A stretch of DNA of 64,000 bases from Tuctoria greenei (taxonomy: Eukaryota; Streptophyta; Magnoliopsida; Poales; Poaceae), in contig JAYESD010000001.1 of assembly GCA_036927565.1 (NCBI GenBank), positions 1,426,001-1,490,000 on the forward strand, written 5' to 3'. Each line of letters starts with the position of its first letter. Position 1 is the first letter of the stretch. Below are positions 35,053 through 47,266 of the stretch, one piece after another. The notes beneath the pieces are model-generated. The model was not told where the DNA came from. It made no database searches and was given only the letters and a program-made list of their open reading frames with translations. The translations under genes and the position numbers were made by a program.

Positions 35053-35421
35053 ATCTCCCCCTTTTTGGTGATTGATGACAACACAATAATCAAAGCGCAA
35101 TAGAAATGAATTTGATAGAATGAACCATAAGAAAATATGCAATGAATACAGGGTGTTACACTTGAAGCTTTAAATATTAATTAATAACACAAGAGTGAAT
35201 TCAAAGAGATCATAATCATATATAAACATCAAATGAGTTCAAATGATTAACAACTCAAGGAAATAGGTTCATTACACACCAAATGAAGCAAATACGCAAA
35301 TACAATAGAGAAATAAGCAAAGACACTGCAGGACTCGACTCCCCCTACCACTAGGACTCCCCCTGACTCTCTAACTCTTCTCCCCCTTTGGCATCAAGAC
35401 ACCAAAAAGGGATCCGAGCAC
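35053..35421 (-). other. C1 polypurine tracts and 3' spacer
   Basis: On -, AAAAAGGGGGAGAT (35067-35054) directly precedes the 3' LTR and is the main polypurine tract. Three further purine runs lie upstream (about 35389-35380 AAAGGGGGAG, 35364-35356 and 35346-35339). Multiple tracts are described for Sireviruses. The rest is AT-rich and non-coding. Confidence 0.7.
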
Positions 35422-37590
35422 CTACGGACCCTGATAGCTGGGCGCGATGACGAACTGGTCACCGCCACTGTCGTCGGAGCTGCTGGCCGGAGTAGCGGAG
35501 GAGGGGGCTGCCGGAGCCGAAGGTGCCATCGTCGGTGCCTGCTGAGGAGGAGGCACTGGAGCAGGGACACTGGCGACGGAGGCTGGCGTTTGAAGGAACA
35601 GTGACGTGGCCGGCAGTGGGGAGTGAAGAGGAGCACTAGGAGCCAACAGCAGGGACATGCTGAATGAAGGAATCGGAGTGGAGGGAACTGGAGCCACTGG
35701 TGCAGCAGCTGGAGCCAAGACAGGAGGCGGAGGTGCTACTCCAGGCAGCTGCGATGGGAGGGCGATCCCGGTCTAGGTGTAGAGGTTGGTGATCAACCCC
35801 AGGATCCCCATCATCGCCTGCTGCGTCTGCTGCTGCTGGTCCAGGGTGCGCTGGTGCATCTGGTCGATGAGCCCCGTCAGCCGATCAGTGTCTTCACGCC
35901 TCTCACGGGCGATCTGACGCTGCATCTCCTGCTACTGCTGCTGTTGGAGCTCAAGAAGACGCGCAGCCTGCTCTGCGCGGGCCTGCTCGGCAGCCAGCCT
36001 GTCCAGCCGCTGCTGCTCGACCATCTGCTGGAGGAGCGAAGTCAGCTCAGACGGCTGCGTGAACTGCGCCTCAGTGACGGGAGGTGGAGTGGGAGGTGGC
36101 ACTGTAGAACCTCCAGCCTCCGCGTCGTGCTGCCGGGGAGAGGGCGGAGGAGGGAAGTACTCCTCGACACTGTCGTCGGTGTCGCTCTCAGACCAGATAT
36201 GCTGCAGGTCCTCCCCCTGAGCCTCAGCCTCGGCAAGCCTCTCATCCTCCTTCTCTAAGTCAAACCAGTCCTCCTCAGATAGTCGGGCCCTGACCTAACA
36301 CTCGACTGGACGACCAAGGCGGCGGTCTCCAGGAGCAGGGGCACGATAGTGACCAAAGCGAGTCACACTCCCGTCAGCAAGCCTGGCCTGTGCTGCATCC
36401 CCCTCAGGCACCATCATAGAGCATATGTAACTGATCCAGTGCTCGTAGACCATCTGCCTCATCATGCCAATCCCATCTGTGATCACGTCTTCCATCTCGC
36501 ACAGAAGGATGTCCACAATGTCGAAATCCATCCCGTTCATTATGTAGAACAGGAGGGTCTGCTGCAGACTGGTGAACCCCTCCAAGTACTCTGACCTCAG
36601 CAGGAGCGTGCGGCGCAAGGCGAGGTGCACAATGCGCGCAGCTGGAGTCAGAAGAGCTGGAACCCTCGACTGGTCAGGAGAGAACGAGGGGCCAAACAGG
36701 GACCAGATCTCGTCAAGCTGAGGTGCTACCCCTCCAGTAAGTGGCCTCCTTGGTGGATCTGCCTGCCCATATACCTTCTCGTGCACGCAGGTGTCGTGCA
36801 GGTCCAAACCAAGAAGCTGCCCCAAAGTCTGCCTCGAGAGGTGGTAGCGCTGTCCCATAAACATGAAGTCAATTGACCTCCTGCCCTCAGAGATGTACAA
36901 GGTCGCGTAGAAGACACAGACCCAATCTTTCACATATGCACTCCTCTCATAGGCAAGCAGCTGCACCAATCCTCTGTACCTCTCAAAGTATGAACGGACC
37001 TCTGTCTCGGCTGCCAAAGTGAGCTGCCCCCAGTCCAGGTAGTTGTGCTGAAAAAGCTTGTGCCCCCGACGTCTGTAGGTCTCGTAGAGAGACGCCTGGG
37101 TGACAGTCCAGAAGCGACTGTCTACAAGAGCTTCACGGGGCTGAGGATACCACTCCTCAAGTAGCACGCTCCATCGAAGCTTGCGTAGCTGCTTGGCCTT
37201 CATCTTCCGATAGTCTGTGAGTCGGACTCTCTCACCGACACGGACGGCCGTGTCCATCTCGTAGATGGCCCTCTCGGCCTCCCTGTCCTCACGACGGTCG
37301 GCAACCGTCGGTCTCGGACGAGGAGCAGCCTCGGTGTGACCCCCACGCGTCCGGGCTGAGCGCCGGCAGACGAGAGGCTCAACCGGCTCCTCTTCGGCGT
37401 CGGAGTCGTCGATCACGGGAGGCTGCCTCGGACGAGCCTCACGGATCCTCAAGGACCCCCCTTGGCCACGCTCACGCTCCTCGGCGGCGCGAGCGGCCAT
37501 TAGCGCCTTCTTCTCATCCTTCGACAATTTGCACTTCTTCGCGGTGGGCTCTGCAATCGCCTTTCCTTTTCCTTTGCGGTCACGACCCAT
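35422..37590 (-). pseudogene. C1 extra ORF after pol (Athila ORF1 / PF20167-like), three stops
   Basis: It occupies the position of the envelope-like ORF of some Sireviruses. It begins MGRDRKGKGKAIAEP with a Lys-rich, NLS-like start. A middle part (about residues 200-400) follows with WVCVFYATLYISEGRRSIDF and a GQRYHLSRQTLGQLLGLDL stretch, which resembles the plant-transposon family PF20167 or Athila ORF1 (recognition by pattern only). After this come a Gln/Glu-rich coiled coil and a Pro/Ala-rich tail ending DQFVIAPSYQGP. In-frame TAG codons at 36297-36295, 35934-35932 and 35775-35773 stand where the relative in C2 has open codons. No clear membrane segment or signal peptide is visible, so an envelope function is not shown. 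Confidence 0.75.
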
Positions 37591-38040
37591 CTAAATGCAA
37601 CAGAGAGCTAGGGTTAGCGATGAACAAAGAAAGGACGACGGAAACAACGATGGACGTCGCACGGCACGAAACAAACCTAGGCGACGGAGATCAAACGGGG
37701 ACTGGGTGCAAAGTGGAAACGGCGGAGAGGTTGATGGAGATGAGGAGGTCGGAGGTGGAGGCGGCGCGTCGAGCGGCGAGCGGCAGCGTGAGAGTGGTGG
37801 CGGTGGCGCGGTGGTTTGCGGCGCGATGGAGGCGGCGAGTGGCGAGGAGAGGCGACGACAGCGCTGTGGGCGGCGGCGGCGCTAGGCGGCGGCACTGCGA
37901 GCCGGTGGACGGCGGCGGCGGCGGCGTCTGGCGGCGGCGGTGAAGTGGAGCGGCGCGTGAGCAACGGCGATGGAGGCGGCGGCGTCGGGATCGGGGGAAG
38001 AGAGATGAAGGGGTACGGCCGGGTTTAAATAGTGGGTCCC
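37591..38040 (-). promoter_or_regulatory. Promoter-like block with GC-rich leader before the C1 extra ORF
   Basis: On -, TATTTAAA (38031-38024) is a good TATA box. About 30 bases on, the sequence turns pyrimidine-rich (CCCTTCATCTCTCTTCCCCC), then strongly GC-rich with CGC/CCG repeats to the ATG at 37590. This is the look of a grass gene promoter and 5' leader. It suggests separate transcription of the extra ORF. The open frames across it on + are compositional. Confidence 0.5.
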
Positions 38041-38978
38041 AAACCCTAGCCGGAAATTTAACACCGGATGGACCGATGATGGGAATGAGAAGCATCGGTT
38101 GAATGCCACAGTAAGGTTTTCCAGAAAAAATGCAATTTACACCGGATGGACCGACGTCTAGGGTTTTGATCATCGGATGAATGGCACAGTAAGGATATTC
38201 AAGGAGTCACTGAGGACATCGGATGGACCGACGTTAGATAAAAAAGGCATCGGTGGAATTCATCAAGGTTGCAGATTTGTGAACATCGGATGGACAGATG
38301 TTTTTCGGAATGAACGCGTCGGATCATTTTGGGTTTCTGACTGAATTGGCACTTGAGGATTGAACACCTGTTGATCCGATGGGGGAAGGACTCAGGCATC
38401 GGATAATCCGATGAAAACTAAACACCAACATCCCATATATGTCCTTTGACCAAACAATCAAACAAAGGGAAACACATGTCTTAGGACTTTTTGGGCAACC
38501 CCTTACCCCTCAAAAAGCTAATATGCCAATAGGTTGGCTAGACCTTAAAGCAAATGGAACACCGAGAAAAAAATGGGAGGAAGATATCCAAATGAAATGT
38601 AAGGCCCATGCTTTGTGAGGTAGAGTATGAAAACTACTATCTCAATGAAGCATGTTCCTCTAGGCATTAACGAACCTAACATTTTGTTCTTTCCACCTTA
38701 TGTAAGTTGAGATATTGCATTTCAAACAAGTCTCCTTCTCACGAGGTGGGTTCCCCTTTGTGACAATCTACCGTATGCAATGCCAAACAAATTAGTGCAA
38801 GAAATATAATGAGTGCAAGTCTATATGGCAGAGATCATGCAGGGCATAAAATAAATCTATCTTGCCAAGTTTAAACCTTCCAAAGGCTTCCTCAGGGAAA
38901 ACTATTTCTAGCTCACCCCTATCCTTTGGGAGTTAGACAAGACCTATATGATATGCATCCTTACATGAACATGGCAAC
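38041..38978. repeat. C1 spacer with CCGGATGGACCGATG motif array
   Basis: Between the end of pol and the promoter-like block. Near-palindromes related to the LTR motif stand at about 38063, 38141, 38170, 38218, 38284, 38371 and 38396 (for example ACACCGGATGGACCGATG, ATCGGATAATCCGATG). From 38420 to 38978 the sequence is AT-rich with no gene. Confidence 0.7.
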
Positions 38979-41900
38979 TTACATGACGTTAGATGCATCT
39001 AGCACATTTAATTCATTTCTTAGTCTAGAAAAGGTTTTCTCATCAAGTGGTTTAGTGAAGATATCCGCCAATTGTTCTTCGGATCTAACCCCTTGCAAAG
39101 AGATGTCTCCTTTAGCCTCATGATCACACAAGAAATGATGGCGAATATCAATGTGCTTAGTGCAGGAGTGTTGAACAGGGTTTCTAGCTATCTTAACCGC
39201 ACTTTCATTGTCACAAAGGAGAGGCACACAACCAATTTTAATTCCAAAGTCCAAAAGGGTTTGCTTCATATATAGAATTTGGGCACAACATGCACCGGCC
39301 GCTATATACTCCGCTTCCGCGGTGGACAAAGCCACGGAATTTTGCTTTTTGCTTGACCAAGACACTAGGGAACGCCCAAGCAAGTGGCACCCACCGGAGG
39401 TACTCTTGCGATCTACGCGGCATACGGCAAAGTCCGAATCCGAGTATCCCAAGAGTTGGAAGGTTGTACCTTTAGGGTACCACAAGCCCATACTAGGGGT
39501 ATGCTTAAGATACCTAAGTATCCTAAAGACCGCCTTCTTATGCGATTCTTTAGGAGCCGCTTGAAAGCGAGCACATAAGCATACACTAAACATTATATCG
39601 GGCCTAGATGCGGTAAGATAAAGCAATGAACCAATCATAGAGCGGTAGTGAGATTGGTCAATAGGTTTACCGTCCTTATTCGCGTCGAGATGGCAATTGG
39701 TTCCCATTGGAGTGCTTCTTGAGCTACAATCTCCCATCTCAAATTTCTTCAAGAGGTCCTTGGTGTATTTCTCTTGGTAGACAAAGGTTCCCTCTTGAAG
39801 TTGCATGATTTGGAATCCAAGGAAGAAGTTGAGCTCTCCAATCATTGACATCTCGAATTCCCTAGACATCATTTTTCCAAACTCATGGATAAAAGCTTCG
39901 TTAGTTGAACCAAAAATAATATCATCAACATAAATTTGACAAATGAACAAATCTCCGTTGATGTCTTTGGTGAAGAGTGTGGTGTCCACCCTCCCGATCT
40001 TAAATCCTTGCATGATGAGGAAGTCCCGTAGTCGTTCATACCACGCCCTAGGTGCTTGTTTGAGCCCGTAGAGCGCCTTGTGCAACCTATACACATGGTT
40101 AGGATTCCTCGGATCTTCAAACCCGGGAGGTTGTTCAACATAAACAAGCTCATTAATGTAGCCATTAAGAAAGGCACTTTTCACATCCATTTGATAAAGA
40201 GTAATATTATGATGTGAAGCAAAAGCAAGGAGAATACGAATTGCCTCTAACCGGGCGACCGGAGCAAATGTCTCCCCAAAGTCTAGTCCTTCAACTTGCG
40301 AGAACCCTTTGGCCACAAGTCTTGCCTTGTTGCGGACCACAACGCCATTTTCGTCTTGTTTGTTGCGGTACACCCACTTTGTTCCGATGACGTTCTTGTC
40401 CTTGGGTCGCTCCTCCAACACCCAAACCTCATTGCGGATGAAGTTGTTGAGTTCTTCTTGCATAGCCATCACCCAATTTGGGTCTTGGAGCGCTTCCTCG
40501 ATGTGAGTGGGTTATACACACGAAACAAACGAGTAGTGCTCACAAAATGAAGCAACATGGCGGGAACGAGTACTTACGCCCCTTGAAGGACTTCCAATGA
40601 TTTGGTCCATTGGATGCGCCTTGGAGATGCGTCCATGCCTCATAAGTGGTTGTGAAGCACTTGGCGGTGGTGAAGCGTGTTGTTCCTCTTGTGGTTGGAC
40701 TTGATCATGGACTTCTTCTTCATCTTGATGTTGTATTGCTTGTGAGTCTTGAGTTGGCAATGGATCATCTTTCTCCTCTTCGTCTACTTGAGGTGCCATG
40801 GAGGTGTTGTTGTTGGAACTTGAAGCTCCCCCTTGATCATGGCCCTCTTCAACTTCCGGCTTGATGTCTCCAATGGTCATGTTCTTCATGGCTTCTCGTA
40901 GAGGCTCATCATCTATTTCATCATGACCAAAACTCTCCTCTTGGGAGCCATTAGTCTCATCAAACTCAACATCACAACTTTCTTCAACTAGACCGGAGGT
41001 TTGGTTGAATACTCGATATGCTTTTGAGTTTGATGCATAACCAAGAAAAATGCCAACATCACATCTTCTTTCAAACTTACCGAGCCTTTTCTTGCGGTAG
41101 ATGTAGCATTTGCACCCAAAGACTCTAAAGTAGGAGATGTTGGGCTTTCTCCCAATGAGAAGCTCATATGGGGTCTTTTGGAGTAGTCGATGGAGATAGA
41201 CCCTATTTGCGGCATGGCACGCCGTGTTGATTGCTTCGGCCCAAAACTTCTCCGACGTGCCGTAGTCATCAAGCATTGCTCTTGCAAGAGTGATGAGGGT
41301 TTTGTTCTTCCTCTCAACAACACCGTTTTGTTGAGGAGTGTACATGGCGGAGAATTCATGCTTCACACCTTCACGGTCACACCACTCCCCAATGTTGTAG
41401 TTCTTGAATTCGGTGCCGTTGTCACTCTGGACCTTGATAATGGGAAGTTGGAATTCCCTTTGAGCACAGTTGGCGAAGGTCTTGAACACTTCCGGAGTTT
41501 CACTCTTGTCACCTAAAAATAGAGTCCAAGCATAGCGAGAGTAGTCATCAACTATAACAAGACAATAGAGGTTACCGCCAAGGCTTTGGTATGTGGACGG
41601 TCCGAAGAGGTCCATGTGGAGTAGTTCAAGTGGCTTGGAGGTTGACACCATTGTCTTCATTGGGTGGTGTGAAGCAACTTGCTTCCCGGCTTGACACGCG
41701 CTACAAAGCTTGTTCTTCTCAAACGTCACATCCTTCACGCCGGTCACCATCCCAAGCTTGAATGACTTCTTGAGTTTGCTCATTCCAATGTGTGCTATGC
41801 GTCGGTGCCATAGCCAACCCAAGCTTGTCTTGGTGAAAAGACAAGTGGTTAGGCTAGCATTCTTGTTGGAGAAATCTACTAAGTAGAGATGTCCATGCCG

Positions 41901-42233
41901 AAACCCTTTGAAGATAAGCTCTTTGCTTGCCTCACTACTCACAACAACATCATTTTTGCTAAATGTGCACGTTAGTCCAAGATCACAAAGTTGTGCAATG
42001 GAAAGTAGATTAAAGCTAAGCGACTTAACATACAACACATTAGAAATGGATAAATCATTAGAGATAGCAATTTTACCTAATCCTATTACCTTACCCTTAG
42101 AATTGTCACCAAAAGTAACTTGTTCATGATTACCAGGGTTTTCTATGGTGGTGAACATACCATCATTGCCGGTCATGTGTTGAGTGCACCCGCTATCGAG
42201 TACCCAATGCTTTCCTCCGGCTTTGTAGTTCAC
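38979..42233 (-). pseudogene. C1 pol: protease, integrase, RT, RNase H, one stop codon
   Basis: Copia order. The protease has WVLDSGCTQHMTG near 42200. GAG-pre-integrase and the zinc region (LWHRRIAH, CSACQ) are near 41820-41700. The integrase core has MDLFGP, SDNGTEF and PQQNGVVERKN. An acidic/Gln-rich linker follows, then RT starting WVLEERPKDKNVIGTKWVYR with YVDDIIFGS near 39930-39905, and RNase H with SDSDFA, TAEAEYIA and CDNESAV, ending NELNVLDASNVM. The only break is TAA at 40514-40512 between integrase and RT; the frame continues on both sides. All catalytic residues I can recognise are present. Confidence 0.88.
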
Positions 42234-42247
42234 CTACACACATGAAG

Positions 42248-44375
42248 TTAATTTTTGACTTTAGGCACCCAAGCCAACTTAGGTCCTTGTATGTGTGATA
42301 CAAGTGATTTTGGGACCCAAAGTTGCTTGGGGAGCTTCCCCTTCATGCCCTTAATGTCTTTGCCGATGAACCTTGCCTTCACCTTGCCACCTACTTTGCT
42401 CAAGAGATAGTGGTAATCATTGAAAGTAGATTTGTAGTTAGGAGGCAATTTGGGGGAAGGACGGTTGGGAAGAGGACACTCCCTCGTGTGATGTCCGGTG
42501 ACCTCACAATGTTGGCAATAGGAACCAACTTCTTTGATGAAGCTCGTCCTAAGCTCCGGTGAGGGCACCTTCCCTTTGTTGAGCACCGGGAAGGATCCAA
42601 GTCCTCTCTTGTGGAAGCCTTTAGCTTGTTGGTAGGGGATTTCCTTGTGCTTGTCCTCCCCCCTTAGAAAGTCTTGCCACACTAGTGCGGAGACTTTCAA
42701 TCTCGTCCATCAACTCCTTCTCCCTAAGGCTTGCTTTCAAAGGCAAAGACTTATCCAAAATATTAGTGGCATGTGAAATAGTTGATATTTTGCCATCAAG
42801 GGTTTCCTTTTTCATGTTTTTCAATTTTAGTTCAATTGCTTCATAAGCACGGTTAAGCACTTCATGTTCTTGAACCAAGTCATTGTGCTTTCCCAAGAGT
42901 GCTTGGTTTGCTAAGTCAAGCTCATGATAATCAAGCTTGATTTGAGCATTTTCCTCCTCGATTTGCTTGACATGTGTTTTGAGCGTGTCATGCTCTTTAA
43001 GTATGGTTACATACTTGTCATGCAAATCAAGCTTCGCACCCTCAAGCTTAGCACAAGCTTGTTCAAGTGTCTTAACCTTGCTCTTTTCCCTTTTTATGAT
43101 GACATGGTATTCATTAATCATAGATGCTAATTCATCGTGGGAGAGCTCATCATCATCATTGCTAGAATCGTCACGTACCTTAGTGTTACCTTTTGCCATG
43201 AGGCACATAGGAGGTGGACGAAGAGGTGAGTTGTCCTTGTCGACGATGGCAAGGCCCGCCAAGTTTTCTTCATCTTCACTCTCTTCGTCGCTTGACTCTT
43301 CATCCGTGATCCACTCATTTGCCTCGCACATGAAGACTTTTTGAGGCCCTCTTCTCTTCTTTGGAAAGAGCTTGGTCTTCTTGCCTTTGTCAAATTTCTT
43401 CTTTCCAAAGGAGCGCTTGGGCTTGACCTCTTCTTCGTCTTCATCACTTTATTCTAGCTTTCGATGCTTTCCCTTGTGGTTGTCCTTCCTCTTGTCCGGT
43501 CTTGGACAATCATATGATATGTGGCCTTGATCACCACAATTATAGCATGTCTTGTTTTCATCTTTTCTTGGGAGGAAGGCTTTCTTCTTGGGATCAAAGG
43601 AGTATCCCTTCTTTGCGATCTTGGAGTTTAAACGTGAAAATTTCCTCATCATCAATGCAAGGTTGTCGTCATCCTCTTCGCTTGTTGCTTGCTCTTCTTC
43701 ACTTGAGCTAGGATCAACCACTCTCTTCTTCTTGGGAGTTGTCTTCTTGGTTGAGGCCTTTAGAGCAATGGTTTTTGACGATGACTCCTCCATCATTCCA
43801 AGTACACTCATCTCATGAGCATGAATTTCTCCAATAAGCTCCGAGACTTCAATGTTGTCAAGCGATTCCTTTTGGAGCATTGAATTAATAATGTTGTACT
43901 TGGGCTTGGGTAGAAGCATGAGGATCTTGCGGTTGATAAGTCCCTTACCAAGAGAAGCAATGTCAAGTGCGTTAATCTCCTCAATGAGCACATTTAAACG
44001 AGAAAACATTTGGTTAACATTCTCATGAGGAAGCATTTTGAATTCATCATACTTGGATTTAAGCAAGTGATATTTGAGTTCTTTAACACGAGATGAGCCC
44101 TCATGTATTTCAATTAAACATGCCCAAATTTCACAAGCTTTCTCTTTACTAGCAATTCTAGCAAATACGTCTTGACTTATGCATTCATAGATAGCATTTC
44201 TAGCCTTAGCATCCCATTTTAGTTGATCACCAACATAATTGAGATCTCCAAATCCCGCATGGGTCGCTTCCCAAACTTCGGGAGCAATAGCCTCTAGGTA
44301 GGCACGCATGCGTGCTTTCCAATAGGCAAAGTTCTTGCCCTCGAAGGTAGGAACCGAACCCCCATTCTTGGCCAT
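42248..44375 (-). pseudogene. C1 gag, broken by a stop and a frameshift
   Basis: Start MAKNGGSVPTFEGKNFAYWK. The copia gag domain spans about residues 10-200, followed by a Lys/Thr linker and zinc knuckle CYNCGDQGHISYDC (near 43545). A TAA at 43451-43449 stops the frame. It continues in frame with a Ser/Glu-rich and coiled-coil part to about 42660, where an extra G in a G run shifts it. It then goes on with a second CCHC (CQHCEVTGHHTREC) to a stop at 42248. Pol begins in another frame 15 nt later, so either a further shift or a natural frameshift separates them. Confidence 0.82.
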
Positions 44376-44422
44376 TTAAGCTCTCTAGCGGTGAAGCTAG
44401 AATGATCCAATGAGCAACCTCG

Positions 44423-44434
44423 CTCTGATACCAA
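44423..44434 (-). other. C1 primer-binding site (initiator Met tRNA type)
   Basis: On - it reads TGGTATCAGAGC, two bases after the LTR end TTACA. This is the standard primer site of copia elements, complementary to the 3' end of initiator methionine tRNA. Confidence 0.9.
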
Positions 44435-44435
44435 T

Positions 44436-45797
44436 TGTAAGGATCGAAACGCCCAAGAGGGGGGGTGAATTGGGCTTTCTTTCAAATTTTAAGACAATTA
44501 AAAGCGAACTACTTAAGCCCAATTCCCAATGCGGTTCTAGCTATGCAATCAATGTAGATATAACTTGTGAAGTAAAGATTGCAAAATGTAAAGAGAGGGA
44601 GAGGGATGCAAACGCTAGGGGACACGATGGTTTATCCCGTGGTTTGGTAAGATCGCAAGGATCTTCCTACGTCCACGTTGTGGCACCCACCGAAGGGTTT
44701 TGCCACTTCCAATGTCACCGAGACAATGGAGTCTTCACTAATCTTCTCCGTTCGCCATCTCCGGCAAGGTGGAGCTCAAGCCTTGTACAACCTTCGATGT
44801 TCCGGGCTTCCACACACGCCTTGGCAAGCTCCGGAACGATCTTCTTCAACTTCTCACTAGCCTAGAGAGTTCAATCACAGAGAAAGAACGCACACAAGCT
44901 TCTCTCTAGCCTATTACAAATGATCTAAAAGTGTGGAAATGTATGCTCTATAGTCTTGAATGCTCTTGGATGTGTAGTGGGCTTCAGGTGATCAAGACTT
45001 GTCGAAATGACCGGGTTGGAGGGGTTTTATAGCCAGCTTAACCGAAATAGCCGTTGGAAAAGTAGGCTGACAGAACTTTTCTGTGCACAGCGGATGATCC
45101 GATGTCTCCCCTCTAGTTATCATCGGTGTAGTTACTTTGGCTGACGTCATTGTGTCAGATATTACCGTTATTAGACCGATGTTGCCCCAGTCTTTTCATT
45201 GTATGATCCGGTGGCTCTTCCTCCAGAATTTGCTTGATCTTGATGCTTACTGGAGTGATCAACCGATGTGTGTAATTCTGCACATCGGATGATCCGGTGC
45301 TTCACTTGGTCCAATTGTACTGCAAACTGTACTGATGCACCGATGTTGTTGAGCCCTTCACATCGGATGATCCGGTGAGTTCATTTGTCTGAGGTCTTTT
45401 TCTTCAGTGGAATCAACTCGACCGATGTGTTCATTTTGGAAATCATTGGTTGATCCGGTGAGTTGATTTTGTTTGCTTCGAGTTGTTTTGAGTGAATCTT
45501 TTGTGTCTTGCTCGAATGACCTCTTAGACATTTGTTCCACAAGGCTCTCTTATGATCCTTAAGCATTGTATGATGTCAATTTTTGATTGAGTGACTTAGA
45601 CATAGAGCCTTCACATATTGTCTTTATCTCATGCATTTGATCTCGAAAGTTGAGTATTTATGGGTCTCCAATGACATGATCATTTCATCTTATTTAGTGT
45701 TCATGGGGACCTTGCATTCACAAATTCATTAGTAGAGTTCAAAGGTTGTCATTAATCGCCAAAACCATACTACGTGAGGGGGGCCTAGATGCTTTCA
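44436..45797 (-). repeat. C1 5' LTR
   Basis: On + TGTAAGGATCGAAACGCCC to GATGCTTTCA. The CATCGGATGATCCGGTG-type near-palindromes lie between about 45085 and 45460. Roughly 20 differences from the 3' LTR by eye, for example CACGATGG against CACAATGG near 44625/33881. Confidence 0.93.
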
Positions 45798-47266
45798 ACA
45801 CTGCAGATGATGGATGAAGAAACTTAAAAAACAGTTACTACAATAAAACAACTGTTTGAGGTAAAGATTAAAAATTACCTCGGGAGGCTTCTGCACCAGC
45901 TTGCGCGGAACCTCTTTCCCGGGCGTTCTGGGCTAACCAAAGCCACCGCCGGCGTGGAAGCTCCAGAAGGCCCCCCGGAACTCGTTGCAGCCACGGTCAT
46001 TTCCTTAGTCGAGGCCCTCCTCGACCGGGAAGCACCTCCGGACCTAGAGGCCTCAACTGGCCCTGGTGCTGGAGTCACATGCCCGGAGCTAGCACCCCGG
46101 GAAGACGCCGCTGCGGGTACAGTCGCCGCAGTTGTAGAAGACCTCCCCCTCCGGGGAGAAGGAACTGATGCAGAGGTTGCAGGCCTGACGGACCTTTCGT
46201 CGGCATGTTGTAGCTTCCTCTTCCGGCTCAAGGGTTCGTCCGCCGACTCCTTGCCCTTGCCGACGACTTCGATCCTTGGCTTCAGGGCAGGGTCGGAGCC
46301 ACCTTCAGAAGCCCCAGGGATCACCACCCTGGAGGTCGATCTTCTCTCGACGACACCAAGGTCGTCAAGCACCGGCATCGTCTGCCGGAGCTCCCTGCTT
46401 AACTCTACTTCCACGTTCAGAGGGAGAAAGGCTGGTGGCGGGGTCAAGTCATCACCCGCGACGTCGATGCCGTGCTGGAACTTCTTGAGCTGAAACTCCA
46501 AGGTTGCCCCCGCCATGTTGTACTTCAGCCCGGTCTCGACCCGATCGTCGTCCATCACGCTGTTGAGGGCCCAAGCGAGTTTTTCTCTCCTCTTCAGCGG
46601 TGCCCACCTGTTGACCAGGAAATTGCAAAATACCGCCCGAGGAGTTAATCCTCCCTCCACGCACTGGCGGATCCTGGTCAGAGCAGGGTTGAAGGCATCC
46701 GGCAGCACCGGAGCTTCACTCCAGACTGTAGTGTCGATGTTGGGGAGGCCTTCGGGCAGCTCCAACTTCTTGTGCTCCTCCACCCGGATGACTATCCAGT
46801 ACTTCTTACAGTCATCCCACTTTCTAGAGGGAAACGACCGGAGGTACTTGAATGGGCACTTCTTGCGCTTCACGAAGTAGTTGAAGCCAAGGTACTCATT
46901 ACTCCTACCGGTGGTATGGACGGTGAAGAAGGTCTGGAAAAGTTCAATGCAGGGGGGATGCCCACCCACATTTCACAGAAGTGGACGAAGATAGACACAA
47001 GAAGAATGGAGTGGGGGCCAAGGTGGTACAGCTGCAGACCATAGAAGTCTAGCAGCATCAAGAAAAAGGAGGAAAAAGGTAGGATCAACCCACCATGGCG
47101 TACGAAGAGAAGTGCACCATCTCGCCGGCGTGCTCCTTCTCGAACGGAGCTCTCCCCCGGCGCGTACTAGGCGGTTGAAGAAGTCCGGGGACCATCCCAT
47201 GAGGGCCCGGATCTTCTTCAGGTCACCTTCGGTCTTCAAACGGCTCTCGCGGAGACCAAACTCCAT

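Larger units (their letters stand above)
33692..45797 (-). mobile_element. C1: large Sirevirus-like copia element
   Basis: 12,106 bp with LTRs of 1361 and 1362 bp, flanked by ACACT (33687-33691 and 45798-45802). Order on -: 5' LTR 45797-44436; Met-tRNA primer site TGGTATCAGAGC; gag from 44375; protease-integrase 42233-40512; RT-RNase H to 38979; palindrome-rich spacer; promoter-like GC-rich block; extra ORF 37590 downward; several polypurine tracts; 3' LTR 35052-33692. The two LTRs differ by roughly 20 bases by my hand comparison, so it is fairly young. Integrase before RT marks copia. The large size, palindromes, multiple polypurine tracts and extra ORF fit the Sirevirus group. Several stops and frameshifts disable it. 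Confidence 0.93.
18764..47266 (-). pseudogene. G1 antisense gene (two exons), split by C1 and G2 and degraded
   Basis: The same gene as 21191-24630 in G2. Exon 1 runs 47266-45879 (start MEFGLRESRLKTEGDLKK; donor CGAG|gtaatt). The intron follows, and its acceptor ctgcag lies on the C1 insertion point. Exon 2 runs 33691-32708, then is split by G2 and continues 19830-18764, ending FFHRV-TAG. Defects: one base lost near 47155 after GGEL; one C lost in a C run near 46957; an in-frame stop where the other copies read PDHG; and TAG at 19220 where the others read Gln. The coiled-coil part reads KRQTLRRW...LEERCLEEEEKAWVRG as in G2. Confidence 0.85.

Noticed and set aside
35422..37590. Calling the C1 extra ORF a viral envelope gene
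   Set aside because: No signal peptide, no clear membrane helix and no recognisable fusion motif. Only its position matches.
37595..37964. Arg/Ala-rich frames on both strands in the GC-rich block
   Set aside because: Produced by CGG/CCG repeats in the leader-like segment; no conserved start and no family.
44423..44434. Sequence complementary to initiator Met tRNA
   Set aside because: It is the copia primer-binding site next to an LTR, not a tRNA gene; no cloverleaf is present.
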